The position numbers were made by a program, and so were the translations under genes. The notes below the pieces were generated by a model that saw only the letters and a program-made list of their open reading frames with translations, had not been told where the DNA came from and ran no database searches. Shown piece after piece: positions 8,303 through 16,583 of a DNA stretch of 64,000 nucleotides; position 1 is the first letter of the stretch, and the number at the start of each line of letters is the position of its first letter. Source of the stretch: Acuticoccus sp. I52.16.1 (lineage in GTDB: Bacteria; Pseudomonadota; Alphaproteobacteria; Rhizobiales; Amorphaceae); assembly GCF_022865125.1 (NCBI RefSeq), contig NZ_CP094828.1, positions 2,411,219-2,475,218 of the forward strand, written 5' to 3'.

Positions 8303-8683
8303 ATGGCCAAGGCTCGGCACGAGCGGTTCGACTGCTCGCCCGGATGCGCCGTCGAGGCGGCGCTGCAATTCATCGACGGGAAGTGGAAGGGGGTGATCCT
8401 TTACCACCTCCTCGACGGGACGATGCGCTTCAACGAGATCCGCCGGGCGATCCCCAGCGTGACCCAGCGCATGCTCACCAACCAGCTGCGCGAGCTGGAG
8501 GCGGACGAGCTTATCGAACGCACCGTCTATGCCGAGGTGCCGCCGAAGGTGGAGTACAGCCTCACCGAGCGCGGCCGCTCGCTGGAGCCGGTCCTTCTGG
8601 CGCTGAGGGCATGGGGCAAGGAGCACTCCGGCGTGACGCTGAGCGGAGGCGAGCGCTCCCGGATGGCAGACGAGGTCGCCTGA
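8303..8683 (+). CDS. HxlR-family winged-helix transcriptional regulator
   Basis: This 126-residue protein matches the HxlR/DUF24 family: FIDGKWKGVILYHLLDGTMRFNEI, the recognition helix region VTQRMLTNQLRELEADELI, and the wing VEYSLTERGRSLEPVL. Cys11 and Cys15 near the N-terminus resemble the redox/electrophile-sensing cysteines of YodB/QorR-type members. The ATG at 8303 follows an AAAAGGA site. It is divergent from the reductase gene at 7185-8201 and probably controls it in response to quinones or aldehydes (inference). Confidence 0.9.
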   Translation: MAKARHERFDCSPGCAVEAALQFIDGKWKGVILYHLLDGTMRFNEIRRAIPSVTQRMLTNQLRELEADELIERTVYAEVPPKVEYSLTERGRSLEPVLLALRAWGKEHSGVTLSGGERSRMADEVA

Positions 8684-8920
8684 TTGCGGCGCGGCCTGCG
8701 CGGCGCCCAGCGCCACCCTGCGATGTCGCGTTGTCATATTGCTGTCCGGATGGTGTCGCGGCGATCTTAACCTCGCGGCATCGACGGCCCGAAGGTCATT
8801 TGCACCGCGTTTCAGGACATCACCTGTCCGCAACGTAGAGATGGTCTATACAAGCAGATAAGCAGCCTGGGCTGAGGTTTTCGGCTTTGTTCGTGGCGTC
8901 GCCAACGGATCGAGGTTGCC

Positions 8921-9862
8921 ATGATCACCGTGGGTCTCATCGCCGTCCCGCCGATGCAGCTGATGTCGCTTGCAGCCATCACCGTCCTGCAGACGGCAAA
9001 CTCACTCGCCGACCGGCCGACCTATCGCGTCGAGATTTTGTCCGAGGCGGGTGGGCTTGTCGAAACCTCGGCCGGCTTCGGGGTAGACACTCGGCCACTC
9101 GGTGACGCCCAATTCGACACCCTCCTGGTCGGTGCGTTTGCCGGAAAGGCGGTCCCGGCGTCTCTTGCCGCGACGGTCGGCAACTTGGCTCGTGATGCGC
9201 GGCGCGTGGGATCCTTCTGCACCGGCGCGTTCGTGCTGGCAGCGGCGGGGCTCCTCGATGGGCGCCGCGCCACGACGCACTGGCGCCATCTTCCGATGTT
9301 GGAGCGCGCGTACCCCAGGGTCCGGCTGTTGCGCGACCGGCTCTACGTCAGCGATGGCAAGTTCTGGACGGCCGCGGGCATGACTGCCGGCATCGATATG
9401 ATGCTCGCTCTCGTCGAGGCCGACCTCGGCGAGGGGACGGCGCGGGCGGTCGCGGAACGCATGGTCATGGAGCGGCGGCGGCCCGGCGGCGGGATGCAGG
9501 TCTCCGACCTTTTGACGCTGCAGCCGAAGACGGACCGGATCGAAACCGTCCTCGCCTTCGCGAAGAAGAACCTCAAGGCGCCGCTGACGGTCGGGCAGCT
9601 CGCCGAGGTGGCGCGTCTGTCGCCGCGCCAGTTCAGCCGGGCCTTCAACGCCGCCACCGGCCAGTCCCCCGCCAAGGTGATCGAGCGGCTGCGGGTGGAG
9701 GCGGCGCACGCGATGATCATTGCCTCGCGCCACTCGCTCGACACCATCGCCGCAGAGACCGGCTTCGCTGACCGCGAGCGGATGCGCCGGGCTTTCCTGC
9801 GCGTCCACGGACGGCCGCCACAGGATCTCAGGCGGACGTCGCGCGAGCTCGCCGCCGCCTAA
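8921..9862 (+). CDS. GlxA-type AraC-family transcriptional regulator with DJ-1/PfpI N-domain
   Basis: This 313-residue protein has an N-terminal DJ-1/PfpI-like domain (about residues 1-175) with SFCTGAFVLAAAGLLDGRRATTHW, a GlxA family hallmark. A C-terminal AraC double HTH follows from about 205 (LTVGQLAEVARLSPRQFSR and LDTIAAETGFADRERMRRAF). Such proteins activate catabolic operons. It lies upstream of, and in the same direction as, the Mo-enzyme/nitrile-hydratase operon starting at 9968, so control of that operon is likely. The 237-bp gap before it (8684-8920) shows no gene. Confidence 0.9.
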   Translation: MITVGLIAVPPMQLMSLAAITVLQTANSLADRPTYRVEILSEAGGLVETSAGFGVDTRPLGDAQFDTLLVGAFAGKAVPASLAATVGNLARDARRVGSFCTGAFVLAAAGLLDGRRATTHWRHLPMLERAYPRVRLLRDRLYVSDGKFWTAAGMTAGIDMMLALVEADLGEGTARAVAERMVMERRRPGGGMQVSDLLTLQPKTDRIETVLAFAKKNLKAPLTVGQLAEVARLSPRQFSRAFNAATGQSPAKVIERLRVEAAHAMIIASRHSLDTIAAETGFADRERMRRAFLRVHGRPPQDLRRTSRELAAA

Positions 9863-9967
9863 CCCTTCCCCACGTCATCGACGGACTTTCCGGACCGGCG
9901 CCGCGCGCGCCGACAGAACCCTTTTGCCCAACCCCCCTCTTTGCCCAACCCCTGGAGGCAACCCGCC

Positions 9968-10417
9968 ATGTTCACCCTGACCATCAACGGCGAGGCCCGC
10001 GACGTCGACGTCGACGAGGGCACGCCGCTTCTGTTCGTCCTGCGCGATACGCTGGGGATGACCGGCACCAAGTACGGGTGCGGCATCGCCCAGTGCGGCG
10101 CCTGCACCGTGCTGATGGACGGCTCGGCGATGCGCTCGTGCCAGCTCCCGGTGGAGTCCGTCGGCACTTCGGAGATCACGACGATCGAGGCGGTGGAAAC
10201 CGACGCGGTCGGCAAACGTGTGGTGGCAGCGTGGATCGAGGGGCAGGTGCCGCAGTGCGGCTACTGCCAGTCGGGCCAGGTGATGGCCGCGACCGCGCTG
10301 CTGAAAGAGACGCCCGAGCCGAGCGACGACGACATTCTCTACGGCATGTCCAACATCTGCCGCTGCGGCACCTACAACGCCATCGCCGCCGCCGTGCGGC
10401 AGGCCGCCAAGGCGTGA
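9968..10417 (+). CDS. (2Fe-2S) small subunit of xanthine-dehydrogenase-family oxidoreductase (IorA-like)
   Basis: This 149-residue protein has the plant-type 2Fe-2S set (KYGCGIAQCGACTVL plus a later RSC). It also has the C-terminal helical 2Fe-2S set (PQCGYCQSGQV and ICRCGTYNAI) of Mo-hydroxylases. The start at 9968 follows a CTGGAGG site. It passes electrons from the molybdenum subunit encoded next to a downstream acceptor, probably the cytochrome c at 12661. The family includes isoquinoline 1-oxidoreductase IorA and periplasmic aldehyde or nicotinate dehydrogenases. Confidence 0.9.
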   Translation: MFTLTINGEARDVDVDEGTPLLFVLRDTLGMTGTKYGCGIAQCGACTVLMDGSAMRSCQLPVESVGTSEITTIEAVETDAVGKRVVAAWIEGQVPQCGYCQSGQVMAATALLKETPEPSDDDILYGMSNICRCGTYNAIAAAVRQAAKA

Positions 10418-10425
10418 GGTCTGCC

Positions 10426-12648
10426 ATGATCCTCGCCCCCGCGTCCGCCCTCGAACTTGCTGCTGGCGGCCTCTCCCGCCGCGCCTTCATTCTCCGTTCC
10501 GGCGCCTTCGTGCTCGGCGCCGCGCTTCCCACCCGCGTCCTCGCCGAGGTTGCCGGCGCCGGCGAGGGCGCCGCCGCCATCGCTCCCGCGCCCGGCACCC
10601 GCGTTGCCGCCTTCATCGAGATCGGCGCTGACAATTCGGTGCGCTTCCTGTCGCCGTTCGTGGAGGGCGGGCAGGGGATCGCCACCGGCATGGCTCAGAC
10701 CGTGGGCGAAGAGCTCGACGTCGACCCCGCCCGCATCGCCGTGGAGTGCGCCCCGCCTGGGCCCGACTACATGGTGGTGAACGGCATGCGCCTCACCGGC
10801 GGCAGCTTCTCCACTCGCTCGTCCTTCCCCGTCATGCGTCGCCTCGGCGCGACCGCGCGCGACATGCTGCTGCGCGCCGCCGCAGCCCGGCTCGAGGTCG
10901 ACGCGGGCAGCCTCACCACACACGACGGTACGGTCGTCCACGCCCCGTCGGGCCGCACGCTGACCTACGGCGCCCTCGCCGAGGAGGCGCTGGCGCTGAC
11001 GCCGCGCGAGGACGTGGCCCTGCGTGATCCGGCGACCTTCCGCTGGATCGGCAAGCCGATCGGCCGGATCGACGTCGCCGACAAGTCGCGGGGCCTTGCG
11101 AAGTACACGATCGACCTCGCCGTGGACGGGATGCTGTTCGCCGCAGTCGTTCACGCCCCGCACTATGCGACAGAGCCGAAGTCCCTCGCCAATGAGGTCG
11201 ACGTGAAGGCGATGCCCGGCGTCCACTCGGTCCATACGCTGCCCGGCGCGGTGGCGGTGACGGCGGATTCGTGGTGGCGTGCCCGCAAGGCGGTCGAGGC
11301 GCTTGACGTCACCTGGACCGATCCTGAGCCGACCGGCATCGCCACCGTCGCGGCGGACTTCTCTTCGGACGGCATGCTCGCCGCGCTCAAAGGCTCCACC
11401 GAGGCCGGCGTCTCCGTCGAGGCGGAGGGCAACACCGACGCCGCCTTCGCCGCTGCGGCAAACACGGTCGAAGCCGAGTACCACGCACCGTACCTCAACC
11501 ACGCCCAGCTCGAGCCGCCCTCCGCCATCGCCCGCTTCAACGACGACGGCACGCTGGAGGTTTGGCTACCCAACCAGATGCCCGAGGCGTTCCAGAAGCT
11601 GTGCGCGGATGCGGGTGATGTCGGGCCGGACAAGGTGCGCATCCACTCGCCCATCCTCGGCGGCTTCTTCGGCCGGCATTTCACCTACGGGTCCGGTAAC
11701 CCCTTCCCGCAGGCGATCGCGCTCGCGAAGGCGACGGGCCGGCCGGTCAAACTCGTCTGGTCGCGGGAGGAGGAGTTCAGGATGGACGCCATGCGCCCGC
11801 TCTCCTTCACTCGGCTGAAGGCCGCGATCGGCGCGGACGGCATGCCCACGGCGATCACCACCCGCACGGTCGGCGAAGGACCGCTGGGGCGCTACTTCGG
11901 TCTTACCCCCGACTCGTCGGCGGTGGAGGGCATTACCGAGAAGCCCTACGCCGTCCCGAACCGTTCGATGGAATACGTGAAGCTTCCGCATCCGGTGAAC
12001 ATCGCCTTCTGGCGCTCCGTCGGCCACTCCATGAACGACTTCTTCTACGAGGGCTTTCTCGACGAAATCGCCGAGGCGGGCGGCAGAGACCCGTTCGAAT
12101 TGCGCAAGGCGTTGCTGGCGCACTCCCCCCGTCACCTGACGTTGCTGGACGAGGTCGCGAACATCTCCGGCGGCTGGAAGCGCGGGCCCTACGAGGTGGA
12201 CGGCAACCGGCGCGCGCGCGGTCTCGCCATGGCCTCGCCGTTCGGCTCGGAGACCGCGACCATCGCCGAGGTGTCGCTCGAGGACGGCAGCGTGAAGGTC
12301 CACCACGTCTGGGTCGCGTTCGATCCGGGGAGCGTGGTGAACCCCGCCATCGTCAAGGCGCAGGTCGAATCGGCCGTCGCGCTGGGCCTCTCGGAGACGC
12401 TCGTCGAGCAGGCGGTCTACGAGAACGGCCTCCGGCGCGACGCCAACTACGACACGTATCAGGTGCTGCGGCGCGAGATGATGCCGCAGGTCACCGTCTC
12501 CATCGTCGAGAGCGGCGCGCCGATGGGCGGCGTCGGCGAGCCTGGGCTGCCCGGCGTACCGGGCGCGGTGGTCAACGCCGTCGCGGCGCTGACCGGCGTC
12601 CGGGCGCGCAGCCTGCCGCTCGCCAACACGCAGCTTTCGGGCGCATAA
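10426..12648 (+). CDS. molybdopterin-binding large subunit, Tat-exported (IorB-like aldehyde/N-heterocycle dehydrogenase)
   Basis: This 740-residue subunit starts at ATG 10426, 9 nt after the small subunit. Near the N-terminus is a twin-arginine motif (LSRRAFILRSGAFVLGA), so the folded holoenzyme should be exported to the periplasm. IorB-type blocks include SPFVEGGQGIATGMAQTVGEEL, the mid-protein FRWIGKPIGRIDVADKSRG, and MGGVGEPGLPG, which holds the catalytic Glu of the xanthine-dehydrogenase family. No FAD subunit gene is present; this matches the IorAB/cytochrome-linked class. Substrate may be an aldehyde or N-heterocycle. The context of aldehyde-producing enzymes favours an aldehyde, but this is inference. 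Confidence 0.88.
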   Translation: MILAPASALELAAGGLSRRAFILRSGAFVLGAALPTRVLAEVAGAGEGAAAIAPAPGTRVAAFIEIGADNSVRFLSPFVEGGQGIATGMAQTVGEELDVDPARIAVECAPPGPDYMVVNGMRLTGGSFSTRSSFPVMRRLGATARDMLLRAAAARLEVDAGSLTTHDGTVVHAPSGRTLTYGALAEEALALTPREDVALRDPATFRWIGKPIGRIDVADKSRGLAKYTIDLAVDGMLFAAVVHAPHYATEPKSLANEVDVKAMPGVHSVHTLPGAVAVTADSWWRARKAVEALDVTWTDPEPTGIATVAADFSSDGMLAALKGSTEAGVSVEAEGNTDAAFAAAANTVEAEYHAPYLNHAQLEPPSAIARFNDDGTLEVWLPNQMPEAFQKLCADAGDVGPDKVRIHSPILGGFFGRHFTYGSGNPFPQAIALAKATGRPVKLVWSREEEFRMDAMRPLSFTRLKAAIGADGMPTAITTRTVGEGPLGRYFGLTPDSSAVEGITEKPYAVPNRSMEYVKLPHPVNIAFWRSVGHSMNDFFYEGFLDEIAEAGGRDPFELRKALLAHSPRHLTLLDEVANISGGWKRGPYEVDGNRRARGLAMASPFGSETATIAEVSLEDGSVKVHHVWVAFDPGSVVNPAIVKAQVESAVALGLSETLVEQAVYENGLRRDANYDTYQVLRREMMPQVTVSIVESGAPMGGVGEPGLPGVPGAVVNAVAALTGVRARSLPLANTQLSGA

Positions 12649-12660
12649 GGGAACAGACTC

Positions 12661-13101
12661 ATGACGAATGAACGGAACGGCGCGCGGCGGCGGTCGCGCG
12701 AAGGATGGCGTGCGGCCGTGTGTCTGGCTCCGGTCTTGGCGACGGTCCTCTCGGCCGGGGCGGCACATGCCGACGGCGATCCTGCCGCGGGCAAGCGCGT
12801 CTTCGCTCGCTGCCAGAGCTGCCACCAGGTCGGCGAGAAGGCCCGCAACCTCGTCGGCCCGGAGCTGAACGGCGTCATCGGCCGCACCAGCGGGACGGTC
12901 GCCGGTTATGCCTATTCGCCGGCCCTCAAGGATGCGGCGATCACATGGGACCATGACACGATCGCAGCGTTCGTGGCGAAACCACAGGCCGTCGCGAAGG
13001 GCACGCGGATGCCGCCGGCCCCGCCGCTGAAGCCGGCCGACGTCGACAACCTCATCGCCTACCTCGCGACGTTCGCCGCCGACGGCGGCGCGGCGCAGTG
13101 A
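12661..13101 (+). CDS. class I c-type cytochrome
   Basis: This 146-residue protein has an N-terminal export segment (WRAAVCLAPVLATVLSAGAAHA), a single heme site CQSCH, the following LVGPELNGVIGR segment and an axial Met in GTRMPPAP, as in mitochondrial-type cytochromes c. It is 12 nt downstream of the Mo large subunit and is the likely periplasmic electron acceptor for that enzyme. Confidence 0.9.
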   Translation: MTNERNGARRRSREGWRAAVCLAPVLATVLSAGAAHADGDPAAGKRVFARCQSCHQVGEKARNLVGPELNGVIGRTSGTVAGYAYSPALKDAAITWDHDTIAAFVAKPQAVAKGTRMPPAPPLKPADVDNLIAYLATFAADGGAAQ

Positions 13102-13115
13102 CAGGAGAACCCGTC

Positions 13116-14069
13116 ATGCACCACCATCTCACGCGGCGCGGCTTCTGCCTGTGCTGCACGGCCGCCGCCGTCGCCGGCCGCGGCTGGCTTTCCCCGGCTG
13201 AGGCGTGGGCCGAAGCGGCGAGCATCGTCGATAGGATGCGCGCCGCCGCCGCGGACGCCGAGATCACCGTCCATCGCCTCCGCGGCAACGTGGCGGTGCT
13301 GGAAGGCTCCGGCGGGAACATCGCGGTGCTTACCGGGGCGGACGGCAAGGTCTTTGTCGACGCGGGCATTACCGCCACGCGGCCGCGCATTCAGGCGGCG
13401 GCGGACGGGCTCGGGCCGGAGCCCATCACCCACCTCGTCAACACCCATTGGCACTTCGATCATGCCGACGGCAACGAGTGGCTCGCCGGAGAGGGCGCGG
13501 CGATCCTCGCCCACGCCAACACGGCGAAACACCTCGCCTCGGCCCAGCGGGTGGAGGACTGGAACTTCGACTTCCCGCCCGCCCCGCCGGCCGCGATCCC
13601 TTCGGAAACCTTCACCGGCGACACCTCCCGCGCCCTGAACGGCACCATCCTGGCGCTGACGTCCTACGCCCCGGCGCACACCGACAGCGACATCGCCGTG
13701 CGCTTCGTGGAGCCGGACATCCTCCACACCGGCGACACCTACTGGAACGGCATCTACCCGTTCATCGACTATTCCACCGGCGGCAGCATCGACGGAATGA
13801 TCGCCGCCGCCGATGCCAACCTCGCCACCACGAGCGAGGCGACCATCGTCATCCCCGGCCACGGCAACCCGGTGTCGAACCGCGCCGAGCTCGCCGTCTT
13901 CCGCGAGATGCTGGTCGCCACCCGCGAGGCTGTCGCGGCGCTGAAGGCCGAGGGCCGCTCTCTCGCCGAGACCATCGCGGCGCGGCCGACCGCCCCCTTC
14001 GACGCGAAGTGGGGCCAGTTCGTCATCACCCCCGACTTCTTCACGCGCCTTGTCTTCGAGGGCGTCTGA
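13116..14069 (+). CDS. Tat-exported metallo-beta-lactamase-fold hydrolase
   Basis: This 317-residue protein has a twin-arginine-like N-terminus (LTRRGFCLCC) and the zinc motif THWHFDH (HxHxDH). Later ligands sit in PAHTDSDI, LHTGDTYWNG and VIPGHGNPVS. The layout resembles SoxH-like/quinoprotein-relay MBL proteins. The ATG at 13116 has AGGAG 10 nt upstream and is preferred over a GTG at 13098. It lies between the cytochrome and the nitrile-hydratase-like genes. Substrate is unknown; a thioester or lactone role is possible. Confidence 0.8.
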   Translation: MHHHLTRRGFCLCCTAAAVAGRGWLSPAEAWAEAASIVDRMRAAAADAEITVHRLRGNVAVLEGSGGNIAVLTGADGKVFVDAGITATRPRIQAAADGLGPEPITHLVNTHWHFDHADGNEWLAGEGAAILAHANTAKHLASAQRVEDWNFDFPPAPPAAIPSETFTGDTSRALNGTILALTSYAPAHTDSDIAVRFVEPDILHTGDTYWNGIYPFIDYSTGGSIDGMIAAADANLATTSEATIVIPGHGNPVSNRAELAVFREMLVATREAVAALKAEGRSLAETIAARPTAPFDAKWGQFVITPDFFTRLVFEGV

Positions 14070-14087
14070 GCCATGGAGGAACCCGCC

Positions 14088-14429
14088 ATGTCCGTCACTT
14101 CAGCCGCCGGGACGTTCGAGGGCGTCGTCTGGGCGCTGAATGAAGCCCCGGCGTTCGCGCCAGGCGAGGCGGTGCGCATCCTGACGCGCACGCCCATCGG
14201 CCACTACCGCGTGCCGACGTACCTGCGCGGCAAGTCCGGCACTGTCGAATCGGTGATCGAGCCGGCCGGGCTCGACAACGAGCAGGAGGGGTTCGGCCGC
14301 AACGCCGGATCCAAGCGCCACTACTACCGCATCGCCATCCCGCTTACCGAGATCTGGCCCGACTATGTCGGCTCGCCGCGCGACGGGCTCCGGATCGAAG
14401 TCTTCGAGACATGGCTGGAAAGGATCTGA
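14088..14429 (+). CDS. nitrile hydratase beta-subunit C-terminal (SH3-like) domain as a separate protein
   Basis: This 113-residue protein matches only the C-terminal SH3-like barrel of nitrile hydratase beta: FAPGEAVRILTRTPIGHYRVPTYLRGKSG, HYYRIAIPLTEIW and a C-terminal VFETWLERI. In ordinary nitrile hydratases this barrel is fused to the helical N-domain. Here the N-domain is a separate gene (15073-15411), as in three-subunit thiocyanate hydrolase and toyocamycin nitrile hydratase. The ATG at 14088 follows a GGAGGA site; the in-frame ATG at 14073 contains that site and is less likely. Confidence 0.85.
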   Translation: MSVTSAAGTFEGVVWALNEAPAFAPGEAVRILTRTPIGHYRVPTYLRGKSGTVESVIEPAGLDNEQEGFGRNAGSKRHYYRIAIPLTEIWPDYVGSPRDGLRIEVFETWLERI

Positions 14430-14431
14430 GG

Positions 14432-15076
14432 ATGTCCGCCCACGAGCACGAACACGAGCACGATCACCCGCACGCCGAGATCACCGCCGAGCCGGCCGGA
14501 TACTACGAGATCATGGAAACCGCCGTGCGCGAGCTCCTGGCCGAGAAGGGGCTGATCGGCCCGGCCGAGATCCGCCGGCAGATCGAGGTGCTGGACTCCC
14601 GTACCCCCGCTCTCGGCGCCAAAGTGGTGGCGCGCGCCTGGGTCGACTCCGGCTTCCGCGCGCGGCTCCTCGCCGACGGACGTGCCGGTTGCGAGGAGCT
14701 CGGCATCTCCTTCTATGACGACACGCAGCTCATCGTGCTGGAGAACACGCAAGAGGTTCACAACCTCATCGTCTGCACGCTGTGCTCCTGCTACCCGCGC
14801 CCGGTGCTGGGCCTGCCGCCGGACTGGTACAAGGAAAAGCCCTACCGCGCCCGAGCCGTGATCGAGCCACGCGCCGTGCTCGCCGAGTTCGGCACCACCA
14901 TCCCGGACGACGTGGAGATCCGCGTGTCGGATTCCACCGCCATGGTCCGCTACCTCGTCCTGCCCCGCCGGCCGGACGGCACCGAGGGGTGGAGCGAAGA
15001 GGCGCTCGCCGCTCTCGTCACCCGTGACGCGATGATCGGCGTCGTTCCCGCCACCCTCCCGGAGACTGTGCAATGA
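14432..15076 (+). CDS. cobalt-type nitrile hydratase alpha / thiocyanate hydrolase gamma-like subunit
   Basis: This 214-residue catalytic subunit has the metal-binding claw C115-T-L-C118-S-C120 (VCTLCSCYPRP). Threonine in CTLCSC marks the cobalt type; iron enzymes carry CSLCSC. The family hydrates nitriles to amides or, in thiocyanate hydrolase, hydrolyses thiocyanate. The N-terminus is unusually His/Glu-rich (HEHEHEHDHPH, residues 4-14) and could chelate metal. The gene is 2 nt after the SH3-subunit gene and overlaps the next start (ATGA), so a coupled heteromer is expected. A CbiM-like permease gene lies downstream at 20792. Confidence 0.9.
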   Translation: MSAHEHEHEHDHPHAEITAEPAGYYEIMETAVRELLAEKGLIGPAEIRRQIEVLDSRTPALGAKVVARAWVDSGFRARLLADGRAGCEELGISFYDDTQLIVLENTQEVHNLIVCTLCSCYPRPVLGLPPDWYKEKPYRARAVIEPRAVLAEFGTTIPDDVEIRVSDSTAMVRYLVLPRRPDGTEGWSEEALAALVTRDAMIGVVPATLPETVQ

Positions 15077-15411
15077 CCGATAGCGCCCATCTTATCGCCA
15101 AGCTCCCCAACGACATCGGCGGCGCCGAGGCCGGGCCGATCGTCATGGCGGAGCACACGCTGCTGCCATGGGAGAAGCGCTGCCACGCGCTCGCCGACGT
15201 GCTCGACTTCAAGAAAATCATCAACACCGAGGAGAAGCGCCGCGGCGTCGAGGCCCTCGGCGCGACGGTGATCGGCAACCTCTCCTACTACGAGCGGTGG
15301 ATCGTCGCCTTCGGCAACATCCTGTTCCAGAAGGGCATCATCACCCCCGAGGAGCTCGCCCGCAAGATGGACGAGGTGGAGGCGCGGCATGCTCGCGCGG
15401 GCGGGGCGTGA
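15073..15411 (+). CDS. nitrile hydratase beta N-terminal-domain subunit or activator
   Basis: This 112-residue protein matches the helical N-terminal domain of nitrile hydratase beta: PNDIGGAEAGPI near the start, LLPWEKRCHALADVL, and SYYERWIVAFGNILFQKGIITPEEL. Nitrile hydratase activator proteins (P14K/NhlE type) share this fold, so it could be a structural subunit, a cobalt-insertion chaperone, or both. With the SH3 and alpha genes it completes a split three-gene enzyme. The start overlaps the alpha stop and its own stop overlaps the next gene (GTGA). Confidence 0.82.
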   Translation: MTDSAHLIAKLPNDIGGAEAGPIVMAEHTLLPWEKRCHALADVLDFKKIINTEEKRRGVEALGATVIGNLSYYERWIVAFGNILFQKGIITPEELARKMDEVEARHARAGGA

Positions 15412-16106
15412 CACCGGCCTGCTTCTTCGAGAACGACCCTAGCCGCGCCCTCTGGCGGCGCGCGGGGGCGGAGGGCCTCGGCACCGCTCTCCTGCTGGCG
15501 GCGGCCGTCGGCGGAGGCCTCGCCGCCGAGCGAAGCGGGGCCGCACCCGCCATCGCGGCGCTGATGATCGCGGCGTCCATCTCGGGCGCGCTGGTCGGGC
15601 TCATCGTGGCATTGGGGCCGGTGTCGGGCGGGCACTTCAACCCGCTCATCTCGGCGCTGCAGTGGCTGGCGGGCGAGCGGACCGGGCGCTGCGCGGCAGC
15701 CTACGTTGCGGCGCAGGTGGTCGGTGCGCTCGTCGGCGCCGTGCTCGCCGGGGAGCTGGCGCCGGCCGCGACGAGGTCGGCGACCGCAGGGTCCCTGCCG
15801 TTCGGCGCCAGTGAGGCGCTGGCGGCGTTCGCACTGATGCTGGTCGTGTTCGCGGTTGCGCGCGGAGCGCCCCGTTCGACCGGTCCGTTCGCCGTCGGGG
15901 CCTGGCTTTTCGCGGCGATCCTGGCCTTCCCGTCCGGATCGCTCGCCAACCCGGCCGTCGCCATCGCGGCCATGGCGGCGTCCGGCCCTCTGGCGCTGAC
16001 GTCGGGCGCTGCCCTTGCCGCGGTCGCGGCAGAGGCGCTCGGCGCCCTCGCCGCGCTGGGCGTTATCGCGTCGCTGGGCGTGCGGCCCGCAATGGTGCAG
16101 CCATGA
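15408..16106 (+). CDS. aquaporin/MIP-family channel with NPL/NPA motifs
   Basis: This 232-residue membrane protein starts at GTG 15408, overlapping the previous stop. It has the two half-helix signatures of the major intrinsic protein family: SGGHFNPLIS in the first half, an NPL variant of the usual NPA, and GSLANPAVAIA in the second. Six hydrophobic segments are evident. MIP channels pass water, glycerol, metalloids or small neutral solutes. In this operon it could let a nitrile, amide or cyanide-related neutral molecule cross the membrane (inference). Confidence 0.8.
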   Translation: MTPACFFENDPSRALWRRAGAEGLGTALLLAAAVGGGLAAERSGAAPAIAALMIAASISGALVGLIVALGPVSGGHFNPLISALQWLAGERTGRCAAAYVAAQVVGALVGAVLAGELAPAATRSATAGSLPFGASEALAAFALMLVVFAVARGAPRSTGPFAVGAWLFAAILAFPSGSLANPAVAIAAMAASGPLALTSGAALAAVAAEALGALAALGVIASLGVRPAMVQP

Positions 16107-16528
16107 CGCTCCTGTCGTCGACGAGCGCGTTCGGGCAGCAGGAGACCGTCCGGCGCCTCCTTGCGGCTGTGGCGGCGCGAGGAATGACGGTGTTCGCCCG
16201 GTTCGACCACGCGGCTGCGGCCCGCACGGCGGGCCTCTCCCTGCGCCCGACGGAGGTCGTGGTGTTCGGCGACCCGCGCGCAGGGACGCCGCTGATGCAA
16301 GCGGCACCGACCCTCGCGCTGGAGCTTCCGCTGCGCATCCTTGTTCTCGAGCGGGACGATGGGACGACGACGCTCGTCGCGGAGGATCCTGCCGCGGCTG
16401 CGGCCCGGCACGGCACGCCCGCGGCGCTCGACCCGGCGTTGGCGCGGATGACAACGGTGATCGAAGCCGTCATGGCGGATGCGGGCGGTCGGTTCGCTTC
16501 GATGGAGCAAAGTAAAATCAAAGTATAG
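16103..16528 (+). CDS. DUF302-domain protein
   Basis: This 141-residue protein resembles DUF302: STSAFGQQETVRRLLAAVAARGMTVFARFDHAAAA at the start, then TEVVVFGDPRAGTPLMQAAPTLALELPLRILV. The domain is widespread, often near redox or metal-resistance genes, and has no settled function. It overlaps the aquaporin stop (ATGA) and is followed by 55 nt before the racemase gene. Confidence 0.85.
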   Translation: MTLLSSTSAFGQQETVRRLLAAVAARGMTVFARFDHAAAARTAGLSLRPTEVVVFGDPRAGTPLMQAAPTLALELPLRILVLERDDGTTTLVAEDPAAAAARHGTPAALDPALARMTTVIEAVMADAGGRFASMEQSKIKV

Positions 16529-16583
16529 ATTTCCAATTTTGCCATACGCTGCAATCTTCGTCGCGCCGAAAGCGAGAAGAGAC

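Noticed and set aside
10078-10425. N-terminal extension of the Mo large subunit upstream of 10426
   Set aside because: It overlaps the 2Fe-2S subunit gene in another frame and would place the twin-arginine signal internally.
13116-14069. Identification of the Tat-exported MBL protein as the missing amidase
   Set aside because: Amidase signature and enhanced amidase motifs are absent; MBL fold makes this only a speculative substitution.
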